DNA from: Blastococcus sp. Marseille-P5729
GTDB taxonomy: Bacteria > Actinomycetota > Actinomycetes > Mycobacteriales > Antricoccaceae
Length of the DNA: 64,000 nt
Direction of reading: 5' to 3'
Assembly (NCBI RefSeq): GCF_900292035.1
Contig: NZ_OMPO01000002.1
Coordinates: 620,001-684,000, forward strand
Shown: piece after piece, positions 15,179 to 23,179 of the stretch
Layout of the letters: each line of letters opens with the position of its first letter
Position numbering within the stretch: the stretch's first letter is position 1
Made by a program: the position numbers and the translations under genes
The notes under the pieces: generated by a model
Database searches by the model: none
The model's input: the letters and a program-made list of their open reading frames with translations, nothing else
Told to the model about the DNA's origin: nothing

Positions 15179-16138
15179 TCAGGATTTGGCCGACTGGTCG
15201 GCGCGTATCTCCTCCAGGAACTCGCCCAGCCACTCGACGAACGGCGGGCCGAGATCCTTGCGCTCTGCGGCCAGCCGGACGACGGCGCGCAGGTAGTCGC
15301 CGCGGTCTCCCGTGTCGTAGCGGCGTCCGCGGAACACGACGCCGTGCATCGGCACGCCCTGGGCAGCGAGATCCTTCATCGCGTCGGTGAGCTGTACCTC
15401 GCCACCACGACCCGGCTCGGTGTGCTCCAGCGCCTCGAAGATCTCCGGTGAGAGCACGTAGCGACCGATGATCGCCAGGTTGGACGGCGCGTCCTCGGGT
15501 CCGGGCTTCTCGACCAGGTCGGTGACCTTCACGACGCCACCGAGCGCCCGGTCGTCGGAGACGGTGATTCCGGGCGCCTCTTCGACAGCGGCGCAGCCGT
15601 ACATCGAGACCTGGTCCTCGGGCACCTCCATCAGGGCCACAACGCAGCCACCCAGCTGCTGCTGCACCTCAAGCATCGGCTTCAGCAGCGCGTCGCGGGC
15701 ATCGATCAGGTCGTCGCCGAGCATGACGGCGAACACCTCGTCGCCGACGTACGGCGCGGCGCACGCCACCGCGTGGCCGAGCCCTCGGGGGGCACCCTGA
15801 CGGATGTAGTGCACGTCGGCGAGCTCGGCCGAACGGCGAACCGCCTCGAGACGGTCGTCGTCCCCCTTCTTCTCGAGGGCAGCCTCCAGCTCGGGGGCGC
15901 GGTCGAAGTGGTCGATGATCGCCTCCTTGCCGCGGCCGACGATCACCAGCACCTCGTTCAGGCCGGCGTCCACCGCCTCCTCGACGATGTACTGCAGGGC
16001 CGGGGTGTCGACAATCGGCAGCAGCTCCTTCGGGATCGCCTTGGTGGCGGGCAGGAATCGGGTGCCGAGGCCGGCTGCCGGGATCACGACCTTGTACGGC
16101 CGGGAGCGGTCTCCTGTCGTGCTGCGGGCGGTAGTCAT
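15179..16138 (-). CDS. galU: UTP-glucose-1-phosphate uridylyltransferase
   Basis: 319 residues. It makes UDP-glucose from UTP and glucose-1-phosphate. The nucleotidyltransferase signature VIPAAGLGTRFLPATKAIPKELLPI lies near residues 19-43, followed by IVEEAVDAGLNEVLVIVGRGKEAI, GLGHAVACA, VMLGDDLI, LVEKP and the RYDTGDRGDYLRA end. All are typical of bacterial GalU. ATG at 16138; any upstream extension of the frame lies in the divergent promoter region. It heads the galU-moeA/glp-rimJ-sepX block and is divergent from the FTHF cyclo-ligase gene. Confidence 0.95.
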   Translation of the reverse strand: MTTARSTTGDRSRPYKVVIPAAGLGTRFLPATKAIPKELLPIVDTPALQYIVEEAVDAGLNEVLVIVGRGKEAIIDHFDRAPELEAALEKKGDDDRLEAVRRSAELADVHYIRQGAPRGLGHAVACAAPYVGDEVFAVMLGDDLIDARDALLKPMLEVQQQLGGCVVALMEVPEDQVSMYGCAAVEEAPGITVSDDRALGGVVKVTDLVEKPGPEDAPSNLAIIGRYVLSPEIFEALEHTEPGRGGEVQLTDAMKDLAAQGVPMHGVVFRGRRYDTGDRGDYLRAVVRLAAERKDLGPPFVEWLGEFLEEIRADQSAKS

Positions 16139-16231
16139 CTCAAGGTCCTTAGCGATCGAAGGGATACCGTTCAGCCTAGTGAGGTCGCGTCTGGCGCGAC
16201 CGGGGATCCGTATCGGCGAGGGATTGGCCAC

Positions 16232-16798
16232 ATGAGCGAGGATGCGCAGCGCGCACGGAAGGCGGCGCTGCGTGGCGAGTACGCCGCCCGCCGGGCCGCG
16301 CGCAGCGCAGCGGAGAAGCAGCGCCTGGACTCCCTGCTGCTGCGGCGCGCCCGCGAGTGCGATGCTGCAACGATCGCGGCCTTCGTGCCGGTGCGTGGCG
16401 AGCCGGGCTCGCTGGACGTGCTCGACGAGCTGGCACGGCGAGCTCGGGTCCTGCTGCCGGTGACCGGGCCGCTCAGCCGCCGGCTCGAGTGGGCGGCGTA
16501 CGCCGGTGCCGAGCACCTCGTGCCCGGCCCGCTCGGGCTGCTGCAGCCAGCGGCCGGCGACGGCAGCCTCCTGCGGGACGCCGATATCGTGCTGGTGCCG
16601 GCGGTGGCCATCGGCCTCGACGGGACGCGGCTCGGCCACGGCGGCGGCTTCTACGACCGGGCGCTGACCGGCGTGCCGACCCGGCGGCTCGTCGCGGTCG
16701 TGCACGACGATGAGGTGGCAGCGACGCTGCCGGTCGAGCCGCACGACGTCCGCGTCGGCTGGCTGTGCACCCCCACGCGGCTGCAGCGGCTCGGGTGA
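16232..16798 (+). CDS. 5-formyltetrahydrofolate cyclo-ligase
   Basis: 188 residues. It converts 5-formyl-THF to 5,10-methenyl-THF with ATP. Seen: N-terminal RKAALRGEYAARRAAR, the substrate pocket FVPVRGEPGSLDVLDEL, and the ATP/phosphate motif GLDGTRLGHGGGFYDRAL near 130-147, followed by VAVVHDDEV.ATLPVEPHDVRVGWLCTPTR. ATG at 16232 after a gaggg site. It is divergent from galU with 93 bp between them, the same arrangement as M. tuberculosis Rv0992c/Rv0993. Confidence 0.93.
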   Translation: MSEDAQRARKAALRGEYAARRAARSAAEKQRLDSLLLRRARECDAATIAAFVPVRGEPGSLDVLDELARRARVLLPVTGPLSRRLEWAAYAGAEHLVPGPLGLLQPAAGDGSLLRDADIVLVPAVAIGLDGTRLGHGGGFYDRALTGVPTRRLVAVVHDDEVAATLPVEPHDVRVGWLCTPTRLQRLG

Positions 16799-16908
16799 GC
16801 ATCCGCCACCCGCGGAATGCCGATGACGGCGGCAGCGTTCTAAGCCGGGTATTGGCACTCGGCATGGTCGAGTGCTAGTAGAATCTGCCCGACCCGATGG
16901 AGGACCCG

Positions 16909-17232
16909 TTGCCCACCTACCAGTACGCGTGCAAGACCTGCGGCCACCGCTTCGAGATCGTGCAGTCCTTCTCGGACGCCTCTCTCACCGAGTGCCCCGA
17001 GTGCCAGGGAGACCTACGCAAGGTCTTCAACTCGGTCGGGGTCGTGTTCAAGGGCTCGGGCTTCTACCGCAACGACTCGCGCAGCGGCTCGTCCTCCAGC
17101 CAGACGGGCGGCTCGTCCTCGTCGTCCGGCTCGTCCTCGTCGTCCGGCGAGAGCTCCGGCGCGTCGGACTCGTCGAGCTCGTCCGCCAGTAGCACGTCGA
17201 GCACCCCCGCCGCCTCCTCACCCGCGAGCTAG
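16909..17232 (+). CDS. FmdB-family zinc-ribbon regulatory protein
   Basis: 107 residues. It starts LPTYQYACKTCGHRFEIVQSF, the usual FmdB opening, with two CxxC pairs (CKTC and CPEC) forming a zinc ribbon, then RKVFNSVGVVFKGSGFYRNDSR. The last 45 residues are a Ser/Gly-rich tail. Family members begin directly with MPTY, so I take the TTG at 16909, which has ggagg 5 nt upstream, rather than the ATG at 16897 that overlaps that ribosome site. Function unproven; possibly a stress-linked chaperone or regulator. A possible -10 (TAGAAT) lies at 16879-16884. Confidence 0.85.
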   Translation: MPTYQYACKTCGHRFEIVQSFSDASLTECPECQGDLRKVFNSVGVVFKGSGFYRNDSRSGSSSSQTGGSSSSSGSSSSSGESSGASDSSSSSASSTSSTPAASSPAS

Positions 17233-17331
17233 TCCACAGCTCTCTCACGCATCCACAGGCAGGAGCGCCGCGACTGCGGTCGCCGGCTCGGATCGCCACA
17301 ATCGCTGGCATCCCGACCACGGAGGATGCCG

Positions 17332-17877
17332 ATGACCACCCGCGTCGCCCGCCGTTCCGCGCGCTCTGACCGCCCGTCGCGGCATCGGCGTTGGACACCG
17401 CCCGGCCGCCCGCCCCGACGGCGTAACCGGCGGCGCGGTGCGCCTCGTTCGGCGCTCGTACGTCGCCTGCTCGCCCTCGCGCTCCTGGCCTGCGCGGGAC
17501 TGCTCGCGGTGCGTGATCACCAGCGCCCGGCTGCCGAGGCCGCACCGGCGGCCGATGCGGTCCAGCCGGCGGCCGACCCGATGATCCCGCTCGTGCTACC
17601 GGTCGCGGACGCCACGACCGTGACCGTGCTCGAGGAGGGGAAGCTGGTCGACGTGTACGCGGCGTACGACGAGCAGCCCCCGACCCTAATGCTGGAAGGC
17701 GTGCGGCTGATCGATGTGCGGGCGACGGAGGACGCCGGGCCTGCGGCACAGCCGCCGCCGGCGCACATTGTCATTGGGATCACCGTCAACCAACGAGAAT
17801 TAGTTGAAGATTTGCTCGCGGCGCGGTTGATCATTGCTACCGTGTCCGCCGTACAGTTCGACACATCAAGTCGGTAG
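17332..17877 (+). CDS. SAF/CpaB-like membrane-anchored protein
   Basis: 181 residues. A very basic N-terminus (many Arg) precedes one membrane segment, LVRRLLALALLACAGLLAV, near residues 42-60. The extracytoplasmic part contains MIPLVLPVADA.TVTVLEEGKLVDVYAAYDEQP.TLMLEGVRLIDV and ends with VIGITVNQRELVEDLLAARLIIATVSA, a pattern seen in SAF/RcpC-CpaB-like proteins next to mscL in actinobacteria. ATG at 17332 follows ggagg by 6 nt. No pilus genes are nearby, so a Flp-pilus role is not supported. Confidence 0.65.
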   Translation: MTTRVARRSARSDRPSRHRRWTPPGRPPRRRNRRRGAPRSALVRRLLALALLACAGLLAVRDHQRPAAEAAPAADAVQPAADPMIPLVLPVADATTVTVLEEGKLVDVYAAYDEQPPTLMLEGVRLIDVRATEDAGPAAQPPPAHIVIGITVNQRELVEDLLAARLIIATVSAVQFDTSSR

Positions 17878-17903
17878 CAATGCCGACGAAGGAGAAACAG
17901 CCC

Positions 17904-18275
17904 ATGAAGGGTTTTAAGGACTTCCTGCTGCGGGGCAACATCGTCGACCTCGCGGTCGCGGTCGTCATCGGCGGTGCGTTCAACCGCCTGGTCGAGGTCT
18001 TCACTGCGTCGTTCCTGACCCCGCTGATCGGCATGGTGACCGGCGGAGAGGTCGGCGGCGAGTTCACCGTCGGAGGTCAGAAGTTCACCTACGGTGCGTT
18101 CATCTCTGAGCTCATCGCGTTCGTCGTCACCGCCGCGGTCATCTACTTCGTGGTCGTGCTCCCGATGAAGAAGATCACCGAGCGTCGCAAGGCCGGTGTC
18201 ATGGAGGACGACGCTCCCACCCAGGAGCAGCTGCTCACCGAGATCCGGGACCTGCTGGCCAGCCCCCGCCGCTAG
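17904..18275 (+). CDS. mscL: Large-conductance mechanosensitive channel MscL
   Basis: 123 residues. Opening MKGFKDFLLRGNIVDLAVAVVIGGAFNRLVEVFTASFLTPLIG matches the MscL amphipathic N-helix and TM1, with a second membrane segment ISELIAFVVTAAVIYFVVVLPMKK and a cytoplasmic helix TQEQLLTEIRDLLA. It opens on hypo-osmotic shock. Start chosen at ATG 17904, which has gaaggag 9 nt upstream; the ATG at 17880 lies before that site. An intrinsic terminator follows. The osmoprotectant ABC operon downstream is related in theme but separately transcribed. Confidence 0.95.
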   Translation: MKGFKDFLLRGNIVDLAVAVVIGGAFNRLVEVFTASFLTPLIGMVTGGEVGGEFTVGGQKFTYGAFISELIAFVVTAAVIYFVVVLPMKKITERRKAGVMEDDAPTQEQLLTEIRDLLASPRR

Positions 18276-18289
18276 CTGCAGCTCGACCC

Positions 18290-18327
18290 ACGAAAGGGCA
18301 TCCACCACCGGGTGGGTGCCCTTTCGT
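18290..18327 (+). terminator. Strong stem-loop after mscL
   Basis: acgaaagggcatccacc pairs with ggtgggtgccctttcgt around a 4-nt loop, with one G-T pair. 17-bp stem beginning 15 nt after the mscL stop; no clear T-run follows. Confidence 0.75.
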
Positions 18328-18411
18328 CATGTCAGACCCGGGACGCCACAGGTCCGTCTCACGGTCGTCGAGCGAGGGAGCGCCAGCGACTGACGCCGAG
18401 ACGCCGAGACG

Positions 18412-18612
18412 TCATCCCCAGGACGAGTCGTGGTGCGGCGGCAGGTCGCGGCGGTAGCGCTCGAGGAAGGCTCGCTCCTCCGCACTCAACGGGGCTCGCC
18501 GGCCACGTACGACGTGAACGGTGCGCTCGGGCGGCTCGCTCTGATCGGCGGCGCCGTCGCGGACCCGGTCGGGCCCGGCGGCCTCACGGCTGGCGCGGGG
18601 CTCGTCGTTCAT
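18412..18612 (-). CDS. Small hypothetical protein
   Basis: 66 residues, very charged, with no membrane segment or recognised domain. The C-terminal part PLSAEERAFLERYRRDLPPHH looks like a conserved helix; the N-terminal half is probably disordered. ATG at 18612. Read from the minus strand between mscL and the ABC operon. I favour it as real because of its amino-acid composition and clean frame, but it could be spurious. Confidence 0.45.
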   Translation of the reverse strand: MNDEPRASREAAGPDRVRDGAADQSEPPERTVHVVRGRRAPLSAEERAFLERYRRDLPPHHDSSWG

Positions 18613-18715
18613 GGGGTCGATTGTCCCCTTTCGAGACCGACGAGCGACCGTTCCAGTCGGGTGAGTGCCGTACGGTGGCCCGCGAGGACCACAGTGACGG
18701 GGCGAGGAGCGGCTG

Positions 18716-19720
18716 TTGATCGAGTTCATCGGGGTCACCAAACGGTTCGAAGACGGGCAGCCCGCGGTCGACGACCTGAGCCTGCGGATCCCGACCGGCC
18801 AGATCACCGTGCTGGTCGGGCCGTCCGGCTGCGGTAAGACGACGACGCTGCGGATGGTCAATCGGATGGTCGAGCCGACCTCTGGCACGGTGCGCATCGA
18901 CGGCGAGGACGTCGCGGGCATGGCGCCCGCCCAGCTGCGCCGCGGCATCGGCTACGTGATCCAGCACGCGGGGCTGTTCCCGCACCGCACCATCGTCGAC
19001 AACATCGCCACCGTTCCGCGGCTCACCGGAACCGCGAAGGCCGACGCCCGCGAGCACGCCTTGGAGCTCATGGACCGCGTCGGGCTCGACACCGCCCTCG
19101 CCGGCCGCTACCCGGCGCAGCTGTCGGGCGGCCAGCAGCAGCGCGTCGGCGTGGCCCGGGCCCTGGCCGCCGATCCGCCGATCCTGCTGATGGACGAGCC
19201 GTTCAGCGCGGTCGACCCGGTCGTGCGCGATGCGTTGCAGCGCGAGCTGCTCGAGCTGCAGGCGGACTTCGGCAAGACGATCGTGTTCGTCACGCACGAC
19301 ATCGACGAGGCGATCCGGCTCGGCGACCAGATCGCCGTCCTCGCGGTCGGTGGGCGGCTGGCGCAGTTCGCCACCCCCGGCGACCTGCTGGCGCACCCCG
19401 CGGACGACTTCGTCCGCGGCTTCATCGGCCGCGACCGCGGCATCCGGGCGTTGTCGTTCGTCACTCCGGGCGCCGCCCCGGGCCCGCCGACCGGCGGCTG
19501 GGAGGTGCTCACCGGTGACGACGGCCAGCCGGTCGCGTGGCGCGGGCCGGACGGCGTCCGGTACGGGATCGACGACGTCCTCGGGCCCCGCGACTCGGCG
19601 CGCCGGGCGCTCGACCTGGCGCTGCTCTCGCCGAACGGGTACGTGGTGTGCGTCGACGAGTCCGGCGCGTACGCCGGGACCGTGGCCCGACACGACCTGC
19701 TGACCGAGCAGACCCGATGA
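18716..19720 (+). CDS. Osmoprotectant (glycine betaine/choline-type) ABC transporter ATPase
   Basis: 334 residues. Walker A GPSGCGKTTT near residue 35, Q-loop VIQHAGLFPH, signature LSGGQQQRVGVARALA, Walker B ILLMDEPFSAVDP and H-loop VFVTHD are all intact. The C-terminal 90 residues resemble a reduced CBS-like regulatory domain (GWEVLTGDDGQPVAW...VVCVDESGAYAGTV), as in OpuCA/ProV proteins. TTG start at 18716 with gaggag upstream. It overlaps the first permease gene by 4 nt (ATGA), first of a four-gene operon. Confidence 0.93.
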   Translation: MIEFIGVTKRFEDGQPAVDDLSLRIPTGQITVLVGPSGCGKTTTLRMVNRMVEPTSGTVRIDGEDVAGMAPAQLRRGIGYVIQHAGLFPHRTIVDNIATVPRLTGTAKADAREHALELMDRVGLDTALAGRYPAQLSGGQQQRVGVARALAADPPILLMDEPFSAVDPVVRDALQRELLELQADFGKTIVFVTHDIDEAIRLGDQIAVLAVGGRLAQFATPGDLLAHPADDFVRGFIGRDRGIRALSFVTPGAAPGPPTGGWEVLTGDDGQPVAWRGPDGVRYGIDDVLGPRDSARRALDLALLSPNGYVVCVDESGAYAGTVARHDLLTEQTR

Positions 19721-20412
19721 GCGGCCTCCTGGACGACCTGCGTCGGTACCTCCCGACCAATGTCGACACGATCCTGGACGCCCTGCAGCAGCACCTGTGG
19801 CTCTCGCTGCTGCCGGTCCTCATCGGCTTCGCGGTCGCGCTGCCGCTGGGCTATCTCGCGCACCGTTCCCGGTGGGCCTACCCGATGCTGATCGGTGCGG
19901 CGAGCATCTTCTACACGATCCCGTCGCTGGCGGTCTTCGTCGCGCTGCCGACCATCATCGGCACCTCGATCATCTCGCCGATCAACGTCGTCATCGCGCT
20001 GAGCCTCTACACCGCCGCGCTGCTGGTGCGCACGGTCGCAGACGGGCTGAGCGCCGTCCCGACCGCCACCGCACAGGCGGCCGACGCGATGGGCTACTCC
20101 CGGTTGCGGCGGCTGGTGGCCGTCGACCTGCCGGTCGCGCTGCCGGAGATCTTCGCCGGCCTGCGGGTGGCCACCGTGGCCAACGTCAGCCTGGTCAACG
20201 TCGGCGCGCTGATCGGAGTCGGCGGGCTCGGGGCACTGATGACCGACGGCTTCCGGCGCGACTACTCGGCCCCGATCGTCGTCTCGATCGTGCTGTCGGT
20301 GCTGGTCGCGCTGCTGGCCGACCTGCTGCTGGTGCTGCTGCAGCGGTCGCTCACCCCGTGGGACCGCGCGCGTCGGCGCTCGGACGCGGCGATGGCGACG
20401 GTGAGCGCATGA
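19717..20412 (+). CDS. Osmoprotectant ABC transporter permease 1
   Basis: 231 residues, about five to six membrane helices, starting with HLWLSLLPVLIGFAVALPLGYLAH. The permease EAA-type loop AADAMGYSRLRRLVAVDLPVALPEIFAGLR contacts the ATPase. Typical OpuCB/OpuCD size and motifs. ATG overlaps the ATPase stop and its own stop overlaps the next permease start, so the three are translationally coupled. Confidence 0.92.
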   Translation: MSGLLDDLRRYLPTNVDTILDALQQHLWLSLLPVLIGFAVALPLGYLAHRSRWAYPMLIGAASIFYTIPSLAVFVALPTIIGTSIISPINVVIALSLYTAALLVRTVADGLSAVPTATAQAADAMGYSRLRRLVAVDLPVALPEIFAGLRVATVANVSLVNVGALIGVGGLGALMTDGFRRDYSAPIVVSIVLSVLVALLADLLLVLLQRSLTPWDRARRRSDAAMATVSA

Positions 20413-21107
20413 ACATCTTCGACGAGCTGCTGCGTTTCCTGACCGACGCGGCGAACTGGCAGGGCCCGCGCGGGATCCCCTCCGCAGTGCTGACCCACCT
20501 GCGGTACTGCCTGCTCTCGTTCGCGATCGCCGCGGTGATCGCCGTACCGATCGGGCTCTATATCGGCCACACGGGGCGCGGCGCCTTCCTGGCCATCAAC
20601 ATCGGCAACATTGGCCGCGCGCTGCCGACCATCGGGCTGCTGACCCTCGTCGTGCTCGCCACCGGCGGCGGCGTCCTTCCCGTCGCCGTGTGCCTGGCCC
20701 TGCTGGCCGTGCCCCCGCTGCTCACCGCGACCTATACCGGCATCCGGCAGGTCGATCCTGACGTGGTAGACGCCGCCCGCGGCATGGGGATGACCGAGCG
20801 CGAGGTGCTGACCGCCGTAGAGATTCCCAACGCGCTGCCCACGATGTTCAGCGGCGCTCGCAGCGCCACTCTGCAGCTGGTCTCCACCGCCACCGTCGCC
20901 GCGTTCGTGGGCATGGGCGGGCTGGGCCGGTATATCCTCGACGGCCCGCCCCAGCAGGACTACGGGCAGATGGCGGCCGGGGCCCTCCTGGTCGCCCTGC
21001 TGGCGGTTATGGTCGATCTGCTCCTGGCTGGCATAGCTCGCGCCACGCTTCCATCTCCCCTACGTTCCCACCGCCGTACCCCGCAGACCGCGAAAGCAGG
21101 TAGCTGA
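20409..21107 (+). CDS. Osmoprotectant ABC transporter permease 2
   Basis: 232 residues, multi-spanning, with LRYCLLSFAIAAVIAVPIGLYIGHTGRGA and the EAA loop DAARGMGMTEREVLTAVEIPNALPTMFSGARSA. Paralogous to permease 1; the two form the heterodimeric membrane core for import of compatible solutes. Starts in a 4-nt overlap with permease 1 and ends one base before the binding-protein ATG. Confidence 0.92.
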   Translation: MNIFDELLRFLTDAANWQGPRGIPSAVLTHLRYCLLSFAIAAVIAVPIGLYIGHTGRGAFLAINIGNIGRALPTIGLLTLVVLATGGGVLPVAVCLALLAVPPLLTATYTGIRQVDPDVVDAARGMGMTEREVLTAVEIPNALPTMFSGARSATLQLVSTATVAAFVGMGGLGRYILDGPPQQDYGQMAAGALLVALLAVMVDLLLAGIARATLPSPLRSHRRTPQTAKAGS

Positions 21108-21108
21108 C

Positions 21109-22011
21109 ATGACCCGACTCCGTTCCTTCGCCGCACTGGCTGCCGCCGCTGCTCTCGCGCTGTCCGCGTGCGCCAGCAGCGACGATGTCTCCGGCGCCAA
21201 CGACACCGGATCGGCCGACTCCGGCACGATCGTCATCGGCTCGGCCGACTTCCCCGAGAGCAAGCTGCTAGCCGAGATCTACGCCGAGGTGCTCGAGGGC
21301 GCCGGGGCCGAGGTCGAGCGCAAGTTCGACATCGGCTCGCGCGAGGTCTACCTCAAGGCCATCGAGGACGGCTCGGTGTCGGTGCTGCCGGAGTACACCG
21401 GTGGGTTGATGACCTTCTACGACAAGGAGTCCGGCCTCTCGGAGTCCGACGAGGTGTACGAGGCGCTCCCCGAGCTGCTGCCCGACGGCCTGGAGGTGCT
21501 GGAGAAATCCCCCGCTGAGGACAAGGACGCACTTGCCGTGACCAAGCAGACCGCGGACTCCGGCGTCGCCTCGATCGAGGACCTCGCCGGCAAGGACTAC
21601 GTGCTCGGCGGCCAGGCCGAGTTCGAGACCCGGGTCAACGGCGTCCCGGGACTGGAGAAGGAGTACGGCGTGACCTTCTCCAAGTTCGAGGCGCTGCAGA
21701 CCGGTCCGCTCACCGAGCAGAAGCTGAACTCTGGCGAGATCCAGGTCGCGGTCGTGTTCACGACGCAGCCGGAGATCGTCACCAACGACTGGGTCGTGCT
21801 GGAGGATCCGAAGAACCTGTTCATCGCCCAGAACGTCGTCCCGCTGGTGCGCTCTGACGCTCTGAGCGACGAGCAGAAGGATGCCCTGAACGAGGTCTCG
21901 CAGACGCTCACCACCGACGACCTCAAGGAGATGATGACCGCGGTGACGGTGGACAAGACCGACGTGGCCGCCGAGGCCAAGAAGTGGGTCGAGGACAACG
22001 ACCTCGGCTAA
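21109..22011 (+). CDS. Osmoprotectant ABC transporter substrate-binding lipoprotein
   Basis: 300 residues. A lipoprotein signal peptide ends in the lipobox LSAC (Cys21), so the protein is anchored outside the membrane. The mature part is OpuAC-like: GTIVIGSADFPESKLLAEIYAEVLEGAGAEVERKFDIGSREVYLKAIEDGSVSVLPEYTGGLMTFY, then ADSGVASIEDLAGKDYVLGG and LTEQKLNSGEIQVAVVFTTQPEI. Last gene of the operon, followed by a strong terminator. Confidence 0.93.
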   Translation: MTRLRSFAALAAAAALALSACASSDDVSGANDTGSADSGTIVIGSADFPESKLLAEIYAEVLEGAGAEVERKFDIGSREVYLKAIEDGSVSVLPEYTGGLMTFYDKESGLSESDEVYEALPELLPDGLEVLEKSPAEDKDALAVTKQTADSGVASIEDLAGKDYVLGGQAEFETRVNGVPGLEKEYGVTFSKFEALQTGPLTEQKLNSGEIQVAVVFTTQPEIVTNDWVVLEDPKNLFIAQNVVPLVRSDALSDEQKDALNEVSQTLTTDDLKEMMTAVTVDKTDVAAEAKKWVEDNDLG

Positions 22012-22019
22012 CTCGTCAT

Positions 22020-22070
22020 GCGGTGGGTTTTACCCCGCTGTGTGCTTCATAGCGGGGTAAGACCCACCGC
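22020..22070. terminator. Bidirectional terminator after the ABC operon
   Basis: gcggtgggttttaccccgct at 22020-22039 pairs with agcggggtaagacccaccgc at 22051-22070, with a small bulge and an 11-nt loop. It lies between convergent genes and can serve both. Confidence 0.8.
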
Positions 22071-22077
22071 GAGATGG

Positions 22078-22578
22078 CTAGGCGGTGACGGCCTGCGGTA
22101 GCCGGGGGTCGCTCAGCGCCATCCGCGACGGTACGAACGGCTCGAACAGCAGCGGCATCCCGGCCTCGTCCGGCGTCCGGTTCTTCTTCAGTCCGTTGCA
22201 CGGCGGACAGGCCGCCACGAGGTTGAGCCACGACATGGCTCCGCCCCTGCTCTTGGGCAGCAGGTGGTCGATCGTGGTGGCTTGCCTGCCGCAGTACGCG
22301 CAGCGATGGCTGTCGCGCTTGAGCACTCCCTTGCGCGAGACCGCCGGCTGCCGGTAGAGGACCTCGTGCGCGACCCGCACGTACTTCACCAGGATCAGCA
22401 CCTTCGGCCAGGGCCAGTGCCGCAGGAACCTGCCCTTCGCTGCCTCCAGGACGATCGCCTTGCCCTTCACCAGTAGCCTGGCTGCGCGCTTGAGCGTCAC
22501 GTTCATCGACAGCGGCTCATAGCTCGCATTGAGCAGCACTATCGGCTCGTGGAGGGGCGATAACGGTACAGCGGTCAT
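22078..22578 (-). CDS. HNH endonuclease family protein
   Basis: 166 residues. N-terminal EPIVLLNASYEPLSMNVTLKRAARLLVKGKA is characteristic of a conserved actinobacterial HNH family. The HNH core follows: RCAYCGRQATTIDHLLPKSRGGAMSWLNLVAACPPCN, with two CxxC zinc pairs, the catalytic H and N. A target has not been established. ATG at 22578. Convergent with the ABC operon across the terminator. Confidence 0.88.
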   Translation of the reverse strand: MTAVPLSPLHEPIVLLNASYEPLSMNVTLKRAARLLVKGKAIVLEAAKGRFLRHWPWPKVLILVKYVRVAHEVLYRQPAVSRKGVLKRDSHRCAYCGRQATTIDHLLPKSRGGAMSWLNLVAACPPCNGLKKNRTPDEAGMPLLFEPFVPSRMALSDPRLPQAVTA

Positions 22579-22907
22579 GGCGAGGTCCTTCGTCGTGACG
22601 GCCGGACCTGCCAGCCGGACTGCGCGAGGTTCCCGGTCAGTATGCGGCGAGATCGCGCAGAAGTTAAGCCAATTTCTGCGGCCAGTCCACAGGTGTCACG
22701 GCCCGTGCGCCCGAAGTTCACCCTCTCGACGACCACGCGGCCGGTCACGCGCCCGGGCATGCGGCCACCCCAACGGCGGAACAACTTGGCCCCGGAGGGG
22801 TCGAGCCCGCCGCATCCGGGGACAAGTTGTCCTGGGCAGCCGGCCAAGCGGACAGCGCCGCCCCGAGGATCGGATACGCTGGATTGCGCTCCCGCGCCGG
22901 AGCGCAT
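22579..22907. other. Intergenic region before tRNA-Arg
   Basis: About 330 bp with no gene I can support. It must hold the promoters of the HNH gene and of tRNA-Arg, but I see no clear -35/-10 pair. Codon-like frames here lack starts with ribosome sites. Confidence 0.5.
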
Positions 22908-22980
22908 GCCTTCGTAGCTCAGTGGATAGAGCGCCGCCCTCCTAAGGCGGGCGTCGTAGGTTCGATTCCTCCCGAGGGCA
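22908..22980 (+). tRNA. tRNA-Arg (anticodon CCT)
   Basis: 73 nt. Acceptor GCCTTCG pairs with CGAGGGC (one T-G), discriminator A, D-arm GCTC..GAGC, anticodon loop CTCCTAA giving CCT (reads AGG), T-arm with GGTTCGATTCC. CCA is not encoded. No partial copy of its 3' end is seen nearby, so it is not visibly used as an integration site here. Confidence 0.95.
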
Positions 22981-23179
22981 CTGTGCGCCCTCCCGCGCCA
23001 ATCCCCGCAGTTGCCGTCGTACGACGGCGCGGTCGACCCCCCATCGCGATGCCCATGATGTGCGTGTTGCTAGAGGGACATGTGTGGTTAACGTGCCAGG
23101 ATGAGTACCGCGTGAGCGGGCCTCCATGGGCCGCTCCCGCCGCGCCTCTTCCCCACTCCTGCGGCCTCGGAGGCACTAG

